Origin: an uncultured bacterium
Lineage (GTDB): Bacteria; Pseudomonadota; Gammaproteobacteria; Burkholderiales; Burkholderiaceae_E
NCBI GenBank assembly: GCA_903934795.1
Contig: CAIZPE010000217.1
Span: 1 to 40,723 of the forward strand
Length of the DNA stretch: 40,723 bases
Reading direction: 5' to 3'
Each line of letters opens with the position of its first letter. Position 1 is the stretch's first letter. Made by a program: the position numbers and the translations under genes. Shown here piece after piece: positions 1 to 10,575 of this stretch. The notes under the pieces are model-generated. The model saw only the letters and a program-made list of their open reading frames with translations. It was not told the origin of the DNA and did no database searches.

Positions 1-1608
1 GCCGGTCTGGCCATCGCGGTGGCCGTGGCCGGGTTCGACCGCTGGCAGACCGAACGCGAGGCGCTGGTGGTGGCCGCCCTTGCCGACGGCACCATCCAGT
101 CGCAGCAGATCGGCCGCGCCGCGCTGCGGGCTCCGGCTTCCGGCGAGGTCGCGCTGGCCGCGCTGCGCCGTTCGCGCCAGTCGCTGGCTGGTCTGGTCGC
201 GCGTCTCGATGCGCCATCGGCCGGCCCGCAGGGTGAGCCGATCGCGCTGTCCGAGGCGGTGGCGCCCGGGCTCGTGCCGCTGCGCGCTGCCTGGAAGCGC
301 GTCGATGATCTCGCCGGCCGGGTGGCGGCGCTCGATCCGGCCGCCGCCGATGCCCTGACCCGGCAGGCGATCGAACTCGATCGCGAGGTCGATGCCCTGC
401 GCCTGCGCTTCGACGAGATGCGCGCACGCGCCGTGGTCGACCCCGATGACCGACTCTGGCGGCTGTGGCTCGCCTTGGGCGGCGTGATGCTGGCCGCATC
501 GGCCGGTCTTGGCCTGCTGCGCGCCTGGCGCTTCGAGGCCCGGGCCCGTGCCCAGGAGGTGGAGCACCGGCTGCGCGAAGCCGAACGTCTGGAGCAGGAC
601 GCCAAGCAGGCCAACGACCAGAACCAGGCGGCCATCCTGCGGCTCATGAACGAGCTGCAGGGCGTGGCTGACGGCGATCTCACCGTGCAGGCCACGGTGT
701 CCGAGGACATCACAGGCGCCATCGCCGATTCGGTCAACTACACGGTCGAGGAGCTGCGCAGCCTGGTGTCGCGCATCAATGCCACCGCGGAGATGGTCAA
801 CGAGGCATCCTCGCAGGCGCAGATGATCGCCTCGAGCCTGCAGACCGCCTCGGAGCAGCAGAGCCGCGAGATCCGTGACACCGGCGAATCGGTGCTGCGC
901 ATGGCCCAGCAGATCAACGAGGTCTCGGCCCGCGCGGCCGAGTCGGCCAATGTGGCGCGGCATTCGCTCACCGCCTCGCAGGAGGGCGCGCGGGCGGTGC
1001 ACACCGCGATCGCCGGCATGAACGGCATTCGTGATCACATCCAGGAGACTGCCAAGCGGATCAAGCGGCTGGGCGAGTCCTCCCAGGAGATCGGCGAAAT
1101 CGTCGAACTCATCTCCGACCTCACCGAGCAGACCAATGTGCTGGCGCTCAATGCCGCCATTCAGGCGGCCTCGGCCGGCGAGGCCGGGCGCGGCTTCACG
1201 GTGGTGGCCGAGGAGGTGCAGCGTCTGGCCGAGCGCAGCGCCGAGGCCACGCGGCAGATCGCCGGTCTGATCAAGACCATCCAGACCGATACCCAGAACG
1301 CAGTGGCGGCCATGGAGCGCAGCACCCAGGGCGTGGTCGAGGGTACCCGGCTGTCCGATGATGCCGGCCGCGCGCTCGGCGAGATCGGCCGGGTCTCCAC
1401 CCACCTGGCCGAGCTCATCGAGGACTTCTCCAACACCACGTCACGGCAGGCGGCTTCGGCCGGCACCGTGGCCCAGTCGATCCAGCGCATCCTGCTGGTC
1501 ACCGAGCAGACCAGCGAGGGCACGCTGCAGACCGCGGGCTCGATCCGGCAGCTGGCTGAACTTGCGCAGGAGCTGAAGAGTTCCGTCTCGCGCTTCAAGG
1601 TAGCGTGA
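1..1608 (+). CDS. pilJ: Type IV pilus methyl-accepting chemotaxis protein PilJ (5' truncated)
   Basis: The reading frame is open at the left window edge, so the N-terminus, first membrane helix and start codon lie outside. What remains is a periplasmic sensor part, one membrane helix (about bases 457-520, [13 protein letters not shown]), a HAMP-like linker (about 640-770) and a long helical signalling domain. The conserved MCP hairpin tip is clear at about 1085-1270 ([20 protein letters not shown], then [18 protein letters not shown]). The [13 protein letters not shown] version, rather than the enteric VEAARAGEQGRGF, fits PilJ. PilJ is the inner-membrane receptor feeding the ChpA/PilL kinase that controls pilus motors and cAMP. 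The stop overlaps the next start (GTGA), so the two genes are translationally coupled. Family identity is seen in the sequence; the role is from known PilJ proteins. Confidence 0.93.
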   Translation, partial: AGLAIAVAVAGFDRWQTEREALVVAALADGTIQSQQIGRAALRAPASGEVALAALRRSRQSLAGLVARLDAPSAGPQGEPIALSEAVAPGLVPLRAAWKRVDDLAGRVAALDPAAADALTRQAIELDREVDALRLRFDEMRARAVVDPDDRLWRLWLALGGVMLAASAGLGLLRAWRFEARARAQEVEHRLREAERLEQDAKQANDQNQAAILRLMNELQGVADGDLTVQATVSEDITGAIADSVNYTVEELRSLVSRINATAEMVNEASSQAQMIASSLQTASEQQSREIRDTGESVLRMAQQINEVSARAAESANVARHSLTASQEGARAVHTAIAGMNGIRDHIQETAKRIKRLGESSQEIGEIVELISDLTEQTNVLALNAAIQAASAGEAGRGFTVVAEEVQRLAERSAEATRQIAGLIKTIQTDTQNAVAAMERSTQGVVEGTRLSDDAGRALGEIGRVSTHLAELIEDFSNTTSRQAASAGTVAQSIQRILLVTEQTSEGTLQTAGSIRQLAELAQELKSSVSRFKVA

Positions 1609-4600
1609 GCATCGCCATGGCCTGCGATCCCGTCAGTCTCTCCTGGTGTCTCCCCGAGATCCGCGCCACCCTCGCGCGCATCGAGGACACGCTCGAGCGC
1701 CAGCTCAGTCTCGAGGCCGTCGATCTCTCGGGGCTGCAGCAGGCCAGCCGGCTGCTCGGGCAGTTCAGCGGCGTGCTCGGCTTCATCGGCGTCGCGGGCA
1801 CCGAGCCGGTGATCCGCGAGGCGCAGGCCCTGCTCGCGGCCTGCGAGCGGGGCGATCCGGTATTCACGCCGACGATCGCCGGTCTGCTGATGAACGCGCT
1901 GCAGACCTTCGTCGATTATCTCGATGAACTCGCCGCCGGCCGGCCCGACCGGCCGGTGCGCCTGTTCCCGGTCTACGAGCAGTTGCTGCAGGCCCGCAAG
2001 GCCGGCCCGGCCAACCCCGCCGACCTGTTCAGCCCCAGGCTTGCCGCGCTCGCCGACGCACCGCTGCCGCCGGCGCCGGCGGCCGATGCCCCGCCGATCG
2101 CGGCCATGCGCACCGCCTTTGAAAAGGGGCTGCTGCAGGCCATCCGCGAGCCCGCCTCGCCGATCGGTCCGCGCCTCATGCGGCGTGCCGTGAGTGCCGT
2201 GCGTGCCTCCGCGCCGGGTCTGAGCGACCTCGGTTTCTGGTGGGTGGCCGACGCCTATTTCAGCGGTCTGCATGGCGGGCGGGTGCCGCTCGACGCCACG
2301 GCCAAGCGGCTGCTCGCCCGTTTCAATCTGCTCCTGCGCGGCACGCTCGAGTCCAAGCCGGTGGCGGGCGAACGCCTGCTGGCCGAGATGCTGTATGCGA
2401 TCAATCTCGCGCTGCCAGGCGATGCCGCGGTCGATGAGGTGCGTTTCGCCTTCGGCCTCGGCGAGGGTGTCGCCGATGCGGCGGATCTCACCCCGGCCGG
2501 GCGCATCGATGCCCGCGCCATGCGTCAGGCCCGCGAGGCCCTGGGACGCGCACGCGGTGCACTCGACCGCCTCTCGCGCGGCGGCCTCAGTGACGCACCG
2601 GTGCTGCTCGAAGCGCTCGACGCGCTGCACGCGCCGCTCGAAGCCCTGCCGGCGGTCGGTCTGCAGGCGCTGAGCCGCACGCTGGCGCAGGTTCGCCGGG
2701 TGCCCGGTGTCGAGCAGGGGCAGATGCCCGATGCGGTGGCGCTCGAGGTGGCCACCGCCATCCTCTTCCTCGAGCAGGCACTCGAGCAGGGCGGGCGCCC
2801 TGACCCGGCCCATGACCGTCGTGGCATCGAGACCAGCGACCGGCTCTCTGCCGCCCTGGCCGGAAGGGACTATCCGGCAGCGCTGCCCGGCTGGATGCGC
2901 GAACTCGGCCGCGCGGCGCAGGAGCGCGCCACCACCGCAGCCTTCGTGGCCGAGGCGCAGGCCTCGCTGCGGGTGATCGAGAAGACCCTCGACGAAGCGC
3001 TGGCCGATCCGGCGGCGGGTCACTCCCTGGGTGAGTGCGTGGCCGGGCTGCGCCAGATCGCCGGTGCCTTGCGCCTGTTCGGCCATGATGCAGTGGCGCG
3101 CGGCGCCGGCCTTGTTGCCGATCAGCTTGGCGATTTCCCGCCGAACGCGTCCACAAGCGACACCGCCCCTGCAGCGCAGCAGACTGCCGATCCGGCATGG
3201 CGGATCGCATCCAGCCTGGGTGCGCTCGGGTTCTTCATCGACTCGCTGGGGCATGGCGGTCAGGGCGGCGGACGCTTCTGGGTCGACGAGACGACGGGTG
3301 AGCTCCGTGCCGATCTGAGCGTTCCCGCCGCCGAGCCGGGCGGCGAACGGCCTGCGGCAGCGGCGTCCCTGCCCGTGCAGTCTTCGTTGGCGCCGCCGGC
3401 GCAGATGTCCGCCACCGCGCTGATGCCACCGGCGCCCGGCGAGGTCCCGACTGCCGAGCCGGTGGTCATGGGCGATTCCGAACCGCAGTTCGATCTGCTG
3501 CCGGTGTTTGCCAAGGCGGTCGAGGCCCTGCCCCGGATCGAGACACCGGAGCAGCGTCTGGTGCCGGATGTCGAAGCCATCGAGTTCGACAGCAGTCTGA
3601 TCCACGCCGGGCTTGCCAGCGGTCCTGACTGGCTCGGCCCGCCTGCCGTGCGCGAGGCACCGGCCGAACCAGCGACCGATCCGGCAGCGCCCGATCCGCT
3701 GGCGGCGCTCGAGCAGGCCGACTGGACCCTCTCCAGCCTTGCGCCAGCGGTCTCGCCCGATGCCACCCGGGCGCTTCCCGGTCCGGTGCGGCCCTCGGGG
3801 CGTTCGGCCTCGGGTTTGCAGCAGCCGCCCACGGCTGTGCCGCCGCCGCCGGCCCCTGTCGAGCCCATGGCCACCGCCGATGACGAGCTGATCGGCATCT
3901 TCCTGGACGAGGCCGATGAGGTGCTCGGCACGATCGCCGAGCAGGTGGCCTGTGCCGAGTCTGCGCCGCGGGATCAGGCCCCGCTGGTCGCCTTGCGGCG
4001 GGCTTTCCACACCCTCAAGGGCTCCAGCCGCATGGTCGGACTGGAGGCCTTCGGCGCGGCGGCCTGGGCGATGGAGGAGCTGTTCAACCATCGTTTCGCG
4101 CTTGGCAGCTCCCCTGGCGATCCTGACCTTTTCGACCTCGTTGGTCGCGCGCATGGCGCGATGATCGGCTGGGTGGCGGCGTTGCGGACAGGACAGCGGC
4201 CAGCGATCGATCCCGAGCCGCTCGCCCGGGCTGCCCAGGCCTTGCGGGAGGGCCGCCCGCTGCCGCCGCCCGAGATCGAGGCGGCGCCTGTGCCGGCTGC
4301 GATGCTCGACGAGCCGGTTGCGTTGCAGCCCGACGAGCCTGCAAGCGCGCTGCCCGATGCGGCTGACGCGGTGCTGCTCGACGAACCTGATGCGGTACTG
4401 CTCGACGAACCCGATGCGGTGCTGGTGGACGAACCCGATGCGGTGCTGGTGGACGAACCCGATGCGGTACTGGCGGGCGAACCCGACGCGGTGCTGGCGG
4501 GCGAACCCGACGCGGTGCTGGCGGACGAGCCGCAGACGGCCCCTGACACGGTCCGGATCGGGGACCGCGAGCTTAGCCGCCCGCTCTACCTCATCTTCCT

Positions 4601-7433
4601 TTCCGAGGCGGATGAGCTGATCACGGCCCTGCGCGCCGATGTCGAGGACTGGCAGGCGCAACCCGGCCGGGATGTGTCTGCCGATGCGCTGCGTGCGGCG
4701 CACTCCCTGAGCGGCGGTGCGGCGGTGATGCAGCTCGACACGGTGCACCGGCTGGCGCAGGCCCTCGAGCTGGCCTACCACCGCCAGTCGCAATCACGGC
4801 GGGCGGTCGCGCCCGATGAGCTGACGCGCGTCGCGGCGGCGATCGACCGGATCCACGGCATGCTGCACCGGTTTGCCGGCGGCGACTGGCCGATGGAGGA
4901 CCCGGCCCTGCTCGCCGACCTCGACGAGCTGGCCGAGCGCTGGGCCGGTGAACCGGCTCCGGAACCGCTGCCGCTCCTGGATGACCCGGATGCGTCGGAG
5001 GTGATCGCGGCCGAACCGGTCGAGCCGCCGCCCGCCGACGAGATCGACCCGGAGCTGCTGCCGATCTTCCTCGAAGAGGCGGCCGATGACCTGCCGCGCA
5101 TCGGCGAGAGTCTGCGCGCCTGGGCGGCTGCGCCGCAGGATGCCAGCCTGCCGCAGGCGCTGATGCGGGTCCTGCACACCGTGAAGGGCAGCGCCCGCAT
5201 GGCCGGCGCCATGCACCTGGGCCAGCTGCTTCACGATGCCGAGACCCGGGTCGATGAACTGGCCGTGCTGGCCGTGCCCGACCCGGCCCGGATCGAGGAG
5301 CTCATCGCGCACACCGACAAGGCGATGGCCCTGTTCGATGCCTTGCGCCGGCCGACGGCGGCCAGCCTGCCGACGGCACCCGCGCCCGCCGAGCCGGTGT
5401 CGACGCAGGCGGCCGCCGGCGCTGCGCCGCTGGCCGACCCGCGCGCCGCAACGGACGATGCGACGGTTGCGTCGCCACAGGCCGATCGCGCGACCGGCGG
5501 CGCGCCGTCTGGCGGTGGCGAGCAGGCCCTGTCGGCCGCTGCGCTGCCGCCCCTGGCGCCGGCCGCACCGGCGCTGCCGGCCTCGGTCCCGGCGGCCCCG
5601 GCGCCGCTGGTGCGGGTGCGCGCCGACCTGCTCGACCGGCTGGTCAACGAGGCGGGCGAGGTGTCGATCTCGCGCTCGCGCCTTGACAACGAGCTGTCGG
5701 TGCTGCGCCAGTCGCTGCTCGAACTCACCGAGAATGTCGGACGGCTGCGGGCGCAGCTGCGCGAGATCGAGATTCAGGCCGACACGCAGATCCAGGCCCG
5801 GATCGCCCAGCAGAAGGACCATGAGCGCACCTTCGACCCGCTGGAGTTCGACCGCTACACCCGCTTCCAGGAGCTCACCCGCATGCTGGCCGAGTCGGTC
5901 AACGATGTGGCCACCGTGCAGGGCCACGCCCTGCGCAGTCTCGACGGTGCGGGCCAGGACCTGCACCGGCAGGGTCAGGTGCTGCGCGACCTGCAGCAGG
6001 ACCTCATGCGCGCGCGCATGGTCCAGTTCGGCTCGATCGCCGACCGGCTCTACCGGGTGGTGCGCCGTGCCGCCAAGGAGACCGACAAGCGGGTCAACCT
6101 CGACATCCGTGGCGCCACGGTGGAGGTCGATCGCGGCGTGCTCGAGCGCATGGCCGGCCCGATCGAGCACCTGCTGCGCAACTCGGTTGCCCACGGCATC
6201 GAGCTGCCTGCCACGCGCCAGGCCCGCGGCAAGCCCGAGACCGGCGAGATCCGGGTCGAGGTCCGGCAGGAGGGGCGTGAGATCGTGCTGGCCTTCGCCG
6301 ACGACGGTGGCGGACTCGACCTCGCCCGCATCCGCCAGCGCGCGCTGGCCCAGTCGCTGATCGCCGAGGATGCCCGGCTCTCCGATCGCGAGCTCGCCGA
6401 CCTGATCTTCGTGCAGGGCTTCTCCACCGCCGCCAGCGTCACCGAGCTCTCGGGTCGCGGTGTGGGCATGGATGTGGTTCGCGCCGAGGTGGCCTCGCTC
6501 GGCGGGCGCATCGAGACCGAGACCGAGACCGGCCGGGGAACCCGCTTCACCGTGCACCTGCCGCTCACGCTGGCAGTCTCGCAGGTGCTGCTGCTGTCGG
6601 CCGGGCGCGCGCGCTTTGCCGTGCCTTCGTCCAGCGTCGAACAGGTGCTGCAGCTCAAGCCGCAGGCGCTGGCCGATGCCTACGCCCAGCGCTCGCTGCT
6701 CTGGCAGGAGCAGGTGGTACCGCTCTTCTATCTCGGCGGCCTGGCCGGGCTGCCGGAGCTGGTGCCGCTGGCGCAGCACCTCTCGCCGGTGGTGATCATT
6801 CGTGCGGGTCACCAGCGCATTGCGGTGCATGCCGACGAGGTCACCCGCAACCAGGAGGTGGTGGTCAAGAGCGTGGGCGCGCAGGCCGCCCGCGTGCCGG
6901 GCCTGACCGGCGCCACGGTGCTGGGCAACGGCGACATCGTGCTGATCGTCAATCTGGTGGTGCTCGCCAAGCTGGCGGCGGGCGAGAGCCTGGAGCGCAG
7001 TCTGCCGGCGCCGGCCATCGAGGCGGTCATGCCCGAGGCGCTGCCGCCGCTGGTCATGGTGGTCGATGACTCGCTGACCGTGCGCAAGGTCACCCAGCGG
7101 CTGCTCAGCCGCGAGGGCTATCAGGTGCTCCTCGCCCGCGACGGCGTGGATGCGCTGCGCCAGCTCGAGGAAGTCGTGCCCGACGCCATGCTGCTCGACA
7201 TCGAGATGCCGCGCATGGACGGCTTCGAGCTGCTGCGCCACCTGCGCGCCGACGCCCGTCTGGCGCGCATCCCGATCGTGATGATCACCTCGCGCACCGC
7301 CGACAAGCACCGCAACCACGCTCTCGAGCTGGGCGTCGATGCCTACCTCGGCAAACCCTACCCGGAGGACGAACTGCTGGCGCTGCTTGCCCGCTTCACC
7401 CGGCCGGTGCCGCGTCAGGCGAACTCGGGCTGA
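1605..7433 (+). CDS. chpA: Hybrid chemotaxis histidine kinase ChpA/PilL
   Basis: A 1942-residue CheA-type kinase for twitching motility, starting at a GTG that overlaps the pilJ stop. Three Hpt domains keep a phosphorylatable histidine: H802 ([12 protein letters not shown]), H1033 ([11 protein letters not shown], lacking the usual Lys) and H1191 ([12 protein letters not shown]). Two more Hpt-like regions, near residues 30-70 and 470-510, have lost it (Arg483 sits at the expected place in the second). After an Ala/Pro linker come the dimerisation helices (about 1338-1480), the ATPase with N-box Asn1526 ([11 protein letters not shown]), DDGGGLD and GRGVGMDVV, a CheW-like domain (about 1655-1790) and a C-terminal receiver with Asp1865 and Lys1917. 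P. aeruginosa ChpA is likewise a very long multi-Hpt protein with a C-terminal receiver. A run of seven eight-residue repeats lies at residues 921-976. The 3' end overlaps phr, transcribed the other way, by 38 bases. Confidence 0.94.
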   Translation: MSIAMACDPVSLSWCLPEIRATLARIEDTLERQLSLEAVDLSGLQQASRLLGQFSGVLGFIGVAGTEPVIREAQALLAACERGDPVFTPTIAGLLMNALQTFVDYLDELAAGRPDRPVRLFPVYEQLLQARKAGPANPADLFSPRLAALADAPLPPAPAADAPPIAAMRTAFEKGLLQAIREPASPIGPRLMRRAVSAVRASAPGLSDLGFWWVADAYFSGLHGGRVPLDATAKRLLARFNLLLRGTLESKPVAGERLLAEMLYAINLALPGDAAVDEVRFAFGLGEGVADAADLTPAGRIDARAMRQAREALGRARGALDRLSRGGLSDAPVLLEALDALHAPLEALPAVGLQALSRTLAQVRRVPGVEQGQMPDAVALEVATAILFLEQALEQGGRPDPAHDRRGIETSDRLSAALAGRDYPAALPGWMRELGRAAQERATTAAFVAEAQASLRVIEKTLDEALADPAAGHSLGECVAGLRQIAGALRLFGHDAVARGAGLVADQLGDFPPNASTSDTAPAAQQTADPAWRIASSLGALGFFIDSLGHGGQGGGRFWVDETTGELRADLSVPAAEPGGERPAAAASLPVQSSLAPPAQMSATALMPPAPGEVPTAEPVVMGDSEPQFDLLPVFAKAVEALPRIETPEQRLVPDVEAIEFDSSLIHAGLASGPDWLGPPAVREAPAEPATDPAAPDPLAALEQADWTLSSLAPAVSPDATRALPGPVRPSGRSASGLQQPPTAVPPPPAPVEPMATADDELIGIFLDEADEVLGTIAEQVACAESAPRDQAPLVALRRAFHTLKGSSRMVGLEAFGAAAWAMEELFNHRFALGSSPGDPDLFDLVGRAHGAMIGWVAALRTGQRPAIDPEPLARAAQALREGRPLPPPEIEAAPVPAAMLDEPVALQPDEPASALPDAADAVLLDEPDAVLLDEPDAVLVDEPDAVLVDEPDAVLAGEPDAVLAGEPDAVLADEPQTAPDTVRIGDRELSRPLYLIFLSEADELITALRADVEDWQAQPGRDVSADALRAAHSLSGGAAVMQLDTVHRLAQALELAYHRQSQSRRAVAPDELTRVAAAIDRIHGMLHRFAGGDWPMEDPALLADLDELAERWAGEPAPEPLPLLDDPDASEVIAAEPVEPPPADEIDPELLPIFLEEAADDLPRIGESLRAWAAAPQDASLPQALMRVLHTVKGSARMAGAMHLGQLLHDAETRVDELAVLAVPDPARIEELIAHTDKAMALFDALRRPTAASLPTAPAPAEPVSTQAAAGAAPLADPRAATDDATVASPQADRATGGAPSGGGEQALSAAALPPLAPAAPALPASVPAAPAPLVRVRADLLDRLVNEAGEVSISRSRLDNELSVLRQSLLELTENVGRLRAQLREIEIQADTQIQARIAQQKDHERTFDPLEFDRYTRFQELTRMLAESVNDVATVQGHALRSLDGAGQDLHRQGQVLRDLQQDLMRARMVQFGSIADRLYRVVRRAAKETDKRVNLDIRGATVEVDRGVLERMAGPIEHLLRNSVAHGIELPATRQARGKPETGEIRVEVRQEGREIVLAFADDGGGLDLARIRQRALAQSLIAEDARLSDRELADLIFVQGFSTAASVTELSGRGVGMDVVRAEVASLGGRIETETETGRGTRFTVHLPLTLAVSQVLLLSAGRARFAVPSSSVEQVLQLKPQALADAYAQRSLLWQEQVVPLFYLGGLAGLPELVPLAQHLSPVVIIRAGHQRIAVHADEVTRNQEVVVKSVGAQAARVPGLTGATVLGNGDIVLIVNLVVLAKLAAGESLERSLPAPAIEAVMPEALPPLVMVVDDSLTVRKVTQRLLSREGYQVLLARDGVDALRQLEEVVPDAMLLDIEMPRMDGFELLRHLRADARLARIPIVMITSRTADKHRNHALELGVDAYLGKPYPEDELLALLARFTRPVPRQANSG
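4365..4532 (+). repeat. Seven tandem 24-bp units in chpA
   Basis: Seven in-frame 24-base units encode [48 protein letters not shown] and DAVLADEP (residues 921-976). Adjacent units are nearly identical in DNA, and the changes come in neighbouring pairs, which suggests stepwise duplication by slippage or unequal crossing-over. The array sits in the acidic linker between the first and second histidine-bearing Hpt domains. Copy number may vary between strains without shifting the frame. Confidence 0.95.
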
Positions 7434-8928
7434 GGTCCGAGGGCGACTTCACCACCGCGTAGCGTGCGAGCGTGGCCTCGCGCGCGGCGTCGTGGGCCAC
7501 CACCGGCCGCGGGTAGTTCTCTCCCAGCCGGATGCCGGCACCGACCAGTTCCAGCGGTGCGACCAGCCACGGCGCATGGATTGCCCGATCGGGCAGGGCG
7601 GCGAGCGCCGGCAGGTAGCGGCGGATGAATCGGCCCTGCGGGTCGAATCGCTGCGACTGGGTCACCGGGTTGAAGATGCGGAACCAGGGCTGGGCATCGC
7701 AGCCGGTGGAGGCAGCCCACTGCCAGCCGCCGTTGTTGGCGGCGAGATCGAAGTCGATCAGCTCGCGGGCGAACCAGCGCTCGCCCTCGCGCCAGTCGAT
7801 GCCGAGGTCCTTCACCAGGAAGGAGGCGGTCACCATCCGCAGCCGGTTGTGCATGTAGCCGCTGTGGCTGAGCTGGCGCATGGCGGCATCGACCAGCGGG
7901 TAGCCGGTGCGGCCTTCCTGCCAGGCACGCAGCCGCCGCTCGGCCACGGGGCCGCTTTCCCAGGTGATGCGGTCGTACTCGGGGCGGAAGGCGGCATCGA
8001 CCACGCGGGGATGGTGGTGCAGGATCTGGAAGTAGAAGTCGCGCCAGATCAGCTCACCCAGCCATACCGAGGCGCCATCGGCGCTTGCCGTGTCGCTCGC
8101 GCTTGCACGAGCCAGGCGCGCGAGTTCGCGCACCGACACCGTGCCGAAGCGCAGGTGCACCGAAAGGTAGGACGGGCCGCGCACCGCCGGGAAGTCGCGA
8201 TCGCGTCCGTAGCCGCCGATGCGTCGGGCGAAATCGGCCAGCAGCGCGTCGCCGCCCGGACTGCCGGGCCGGATGTTCAGCGAGGCCAGGTCCACCGGCT
8301 CGAAGCCGATGTCGGCCAGGCTCGGCATGCGCTCGCCGGGCGGTGGGGGCGCCAGCCGCTGCCCGGCGCGCACCACGCGCTCGGCGATGGCGTCGGGCTC
8401 GGCGGTGAGGCGGCGCTCCCAGGCCCGCCGGTAGGGCGTGAACACCGAAAAGGGCGTGCCCGACCCGGTGAGCACCTCGTCGCGCTCGAAGACCACCTGA
8501 TCCTTCAGGCTCACCAGGCGACGGCCCGTGGCCGCCAGCCGGGTCTCGACCGCCTGGTCGCGTGTGACCGCGGCGGGCTCGTAGTCGCGGTTCAGGTACA
8601 CCGCGGTCACGCCGAGCTCGTCGGCCAGGCGGGCGATCACCTCGACGGCCCGGCCGTGGCGCACGATCAGGCCGCCGCCCTGCTCGCGCAGCCGCGCATC
8701 GAGCGCCAACAGGCTGTCGTGGATGAAGGCCACGCGGCGGTCGGCCCGCTGCGGCAGCGGCGCGAGGATGTCGGTGTCGAAGACGAAGGCGCACCACACC
8801 TGGCGGTGGGCGGCGAGCGCCGCGGCGAGGGCGGCGTGGTCGTGGGCGCGCAGGTCGCGCCGGAACCACACCAGGGCCCGGTCGGGGTGGGGCGGGCTTG
8901 GGATGCCAGCGTCGGCGGCAGGGTTCAT
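7396..8928 (-). CDS. phr: Deoxyribodipyrimidine photolyase, class I CPD type
   Basis: A 510-residue light-driven DNA repair enzyme that splits cyclobutane pyrimidine dimers using FADH-. The N-terminal Rossmann antenna domain opens with ALVWFRRDLRAHDHAAL. The C-terminal FAD domain holds the class I signatures RTGYPLVDAAMRQL, GYMHNRLRMVTASFLVKDL and LAANNGGWQWAASTGCDAQP followed by FRIFNPVTQSQRFDP. I chose the ATG at 8928, preceded by GGAG five bases away, over an upstream in-frame TTG at 8961 that would add 11 residues. The length is near E. coli PhrB (472). It is convergent with chpA (38-base overlap) and divergent from yqgE. CPD rather than 6-4 or cryptochrome specificity is inferred from motif similarity. 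Confidence 0.95.
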   Translation of the reverse strand: MNPAADAGIPSPPHPDRALVWFRRDLRAHDHAALAAALAAHRQVWCAFVFDTDILAPLPQRADRRVAFIHDSLLALDARLREQGGGLIVRHGRAVEVIARLADELGVTAVYLNRDYEPAAVTRDQAVETRLAATGRRLVSLKDQVVFERDEVLTGSGTPFSVFTPYRRAWERRLTAEPDAIAERVVRAGQRLAPPPPGERMPSLADIGFEPVDLASLNIRPGSPGGDALLADFARRIGGYGRDRDFPAVRGPSYLSVHLRFGTVSVRELARLARASASDTASADGASVWLGELIWRDFYFQILHHHPRVVDAAFRPEYDRITWESGPVAERRLRAWQEGRTGYPLVDAAMRQLSHSGYMHNRLRMVTASFLVKDLGIDWREGERWFARELIDFDLAANNGGWQWAASTGCDAQPWFRIFNPVTQSQRFDPQGRFIRRYLPALAALPDRAIHAPWLVAPLELVGAGIRLGENYPRPVVAHDAAREATLARYAVVKSPSDLSPSSPDAAPAG

Positions 8929-8933
8929 TCGGG

Positions 8934-8937
8934 CTCC
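8934..8937 (-). promoter_or_regulatory. Ribosome binding site of phr
   Basis: GGAG on the reverse strand, five bases upstream of the ATG at 8928. It decides this start over the in-frame TTG at 8961. Confidence 0.6.
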
Positions 8938-8952
8938 GGGCAGGGCGGCGGA

Positions 8953-8981
8953 TTGTGCCAACCCGGGTGCGTCTTTACAAT
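8953..8981 (+). promoter_or_regulatory. Candidate sigma70 promoter for the yqgE-pyrB-plsC run
   Basis: TTGTGC (8953-8958) and TACAAT (8976-8981) are separated by 17 bases in the phr-yqgE divergent gap. The -10 matches 5/6 of consensus and the -35 only 3/6. The yqgE start is about 57 bases downstream. It is the only promoter-like pair I see ahead of this tightly packed run. Confidence 0.45.
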
Positions 8982-9038
8982 TTCACCGCAGTGCCGCCAG
9001 GGGTCGTCCGCAGGCGGCGCGCGCCGGCTCTGCCCACC

Positions 9039-9608
9039 ATGCCCTCCCCGCTGTCGCCCGACTTCACCCATCAGTTCCTGCTGGCCATGCCCGGCATGGC
9101 CGACCCGAACTTCGCCGGCGCGGTCGTCTATGTCGCCGAGCACAACGCGCGCGGCGCGCTCGGCCTGGTCATCAACCGCACCACCGAGATCACCCTGGGC
9201 ACCCTGTTCGAGCGCATCCAGTTGCCGCTCGCTCCCGAGCCGCTCGGCGCCAGCCCGGTGTTCCTCGGCGGTCCGGTCCAGACCGACCGCGGTTTCGTGC
9301 TGCATCAGCCCCTGGGCCACTGGAACGCCACCGTGGCGGTGGCCGACGGCGTGGGCCTCACCTCCTCGCGCGACATCCTCGAGGCGGTGTCGCGGGGCGA
9401 GGGTCCGGGCGAGCTGCTGGTGGCCCTGGGCTACGCCGGCTGGAGCGCGGGCCAGCTCGAGGACGAGATGGCCCGCAATGCCTGGCTCAGCCTGCCGGCC
9501 GATGCCGAGCTGATCTTCCGCACGCCGGTCGAGCAGCGCCTGGTGCGCGCCTTCGCCCTGCTGGGCATCGATCCCGCCTTCCTGTCGATGTCCGCCGGGC
9601 ACGCCTGA
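9039..9608 (+). CDS. yqgE: YqgE/AlgH family protein
   Basis: A 189-residue soluble protein of the UPF0301 (YqgE/AlgH) family, whose members are usually about 185-190 residues. Family features visible here are [20 protein letters not shown] at the N-terminus, [32 protein letters not shown] and [17 protein letters not shown]. The biochemical role is not established; in Pseudomonas AlgH has been linked to alginate regulation. I chose the ATG at 9039 because it gives the family length. The frame stays open upstream, but that part does not look like the family. The next gene, ruvX, follows after four bases, an arrangement common in proteobacteria. Confidence 0.93.
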   Translation: MPSPLSPDFTHQFLLAMPGMADPNFAGAVVYVAEHNARGALGLVINRTTEITLGTLFERIQLPLAPEPLGASPVFLGGPVQTDRGFVLHQPLGHWNATVAVADGVGLTSSRDILEAVSRGEGPGELLVALGYAGWSAGQLEDEMARNAWLSLPADAELIFRTPVEQRLVRAFALLGIDPAFLSMSAGHA

Positions 9609-9612
9609 TCCG

Positions 9613-10023
9613 GTGAACCCGGTCCGCTCGCTGCTGGCATTCGACTTCGGGGAGCGACGCATCGGGGTGGCGGTGGGCAACACCCTCACCGGTTCGGCCG
9701 AGCCGCTCACGGTAATCGCCTCGGTGCCGGTGGCCACGCGCTTCGAGGCCATCGGCCAGCTGCTCGCGCACTGGGAGCCGTCAGCGCTGGTGGTCGGTCG
9801 CCCGCTGCATCCCGATGGCACGCCCCACGCCATGACCGCCCGCTGCGAGCGTTTCGCGCGGCAGCTCGCCGGCCGCTTCGGACTGCCGGTGCATCTCACC
9901 GACGAGCGCTGGAGCTCCACCGAGGCGCTCGCCGAAGGCGCCGACCGCGATGCGCCCGATGCCCAGGCCGCAGCGATAATCCTGCGACAATACCTCGCCG
10001 AAGGCGCTTCGCCTGCCCGCTGA
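9613..10023 (+). CDS. ruvX: Putative pre-16S rRNA nuclease / Holliday junction resolvase-like RuvX (YqgF)
   Basis: A 136-residue RNase H-fold protein starting at GTG. The family motifs are [16 protein letters not shown] (first catalytic Asp in DFG), [21 protein letters not shown] (catalytic Glu in DER) and [17 protein letters not shown] with the last acidic residue. YqgF proteins are implicated in maturing the 5' end of 16S rRNA and were first proposed as Holliday junction resolvases. The length matches E. coli YqgF (138). Four bases separate it from yqgE, and pyrR follows after 21 bases. Confidence 0.95.
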   Translation: MNPVRSLLAFDFGERRIGVAVGNTLTGSAEPLTVIASVPVATRFEAIGQLLAHWEPSALVVGRPLHPDGTPHAMTARCERFARQLAGRFGLPVHLTDERWSSTEALAEGADRDAPDAQAAAIILRQYLAEGASPAR

Positions 10024-10044
10024 CCCACCCCGCGCCCGCCTGCC

Positions 10045-10575
10045 ATGAGCGATCTGCCTGCCGCCCCCGACGCCGAAGCCGCCTATCTGGCCTTGCGCGA
10101 ATCCCTGCGCCAGACGCTGCGCGCCGCGGCCTCGCCGCCGCGGCTGGTCGGCATCCACAGCGGCGGCGCCTGGATCGCGCAGCGCCTGCACGCCGAGCTC
10201 GCGCCGGGCACGCCGCTTGGCCTGCTGTCCTCGGCCTTCCACCGCGACGACTACGGCCGGCGCGTGGGCCGCGGTCTGCCCGCCGGCAAGCCGGCCACCG
10301 AGCTGCCGCTGCCCATCGATGGCGCGCACCTCATCCTGGTCGACGACATCCTGTTCACCGGGCGCACCGTGCGCGCCGCGCTCAACGAGCTCTTCGACTA
10401 CGGCCGCCCGGCGCGGGTGGAACTCGCGGTGCTCATCGACCGCGGTGGCCGCGAATTGCCGGTGCAGGCCGGCTACTGCGGGGTGGTGGCCCCGCTGCCG
10501 CCGGGCCTCGACTATGTCCTCACCCGCGACCCCGAGGGCAGCTTCATGCTGCGCACCGAGCAGGCGCCCCGATGA
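10045..10575 (+). CDS. pyrR: PyrR, bifunctional pyrimidine regulator / uracil phosphoribosyltransferase
   Basis: A 176-residue type I phosphoribosyltransferase. The PRPP-binding loop is explicit as [18 protein letters not shown], and [10 protein letters not shown] and [11 protein letters not shown] correspond to other PyrR segments. In Bacillus PyrR binds RNA at attenuators. In betaproteobacteria it sits, as here, in front of pyrB, where its regulatory mechanism is less clear; I see no obvious attenuator stem in the 21-base gap before it. Its stop overlaps the pyrB start (ATGA), so expression should be coupled. Confidence 0.92.
   Translation: MSDLPAAPDAEAAYLALRESLRQTLRAAASPPRLVGIHSGGAWIAQRLHAELAPGTPLGLLSSAFHRDDYGRRVGRGLPAGKPATELPLPIDGAHLILVDDILFTGRTVRAALNELFDYGRPARVELAVLIDRGGRELPVQAGYCGVVAPLPPGLDYVLTRDPEGSFMLRTEQAPR

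Noticed and set aside
4365-4532. CRISPR-like regular repetition
   Set aside because: The units abut with no spacers, are in frame within chpA and vary by codon, so this is a protein tandem repeat.
1161-7319. Two very long reverse-strand frames (about 1210 and 841 codons) antisense to pilJ/chpA
   Set aside because: They mirror chpA codon bias and encode low-complexity Arg/Gly/His sequence with no motif; even the chpA tandem repeat is mirrored as a meaningless repeat.
10024-10044. A PyrR-responsive attenuator ahead of pyrR-pyrB
   Set aside because: The 21-base gap is too short for an anti-terminator/terminator pair and shows no stem with a T-run.
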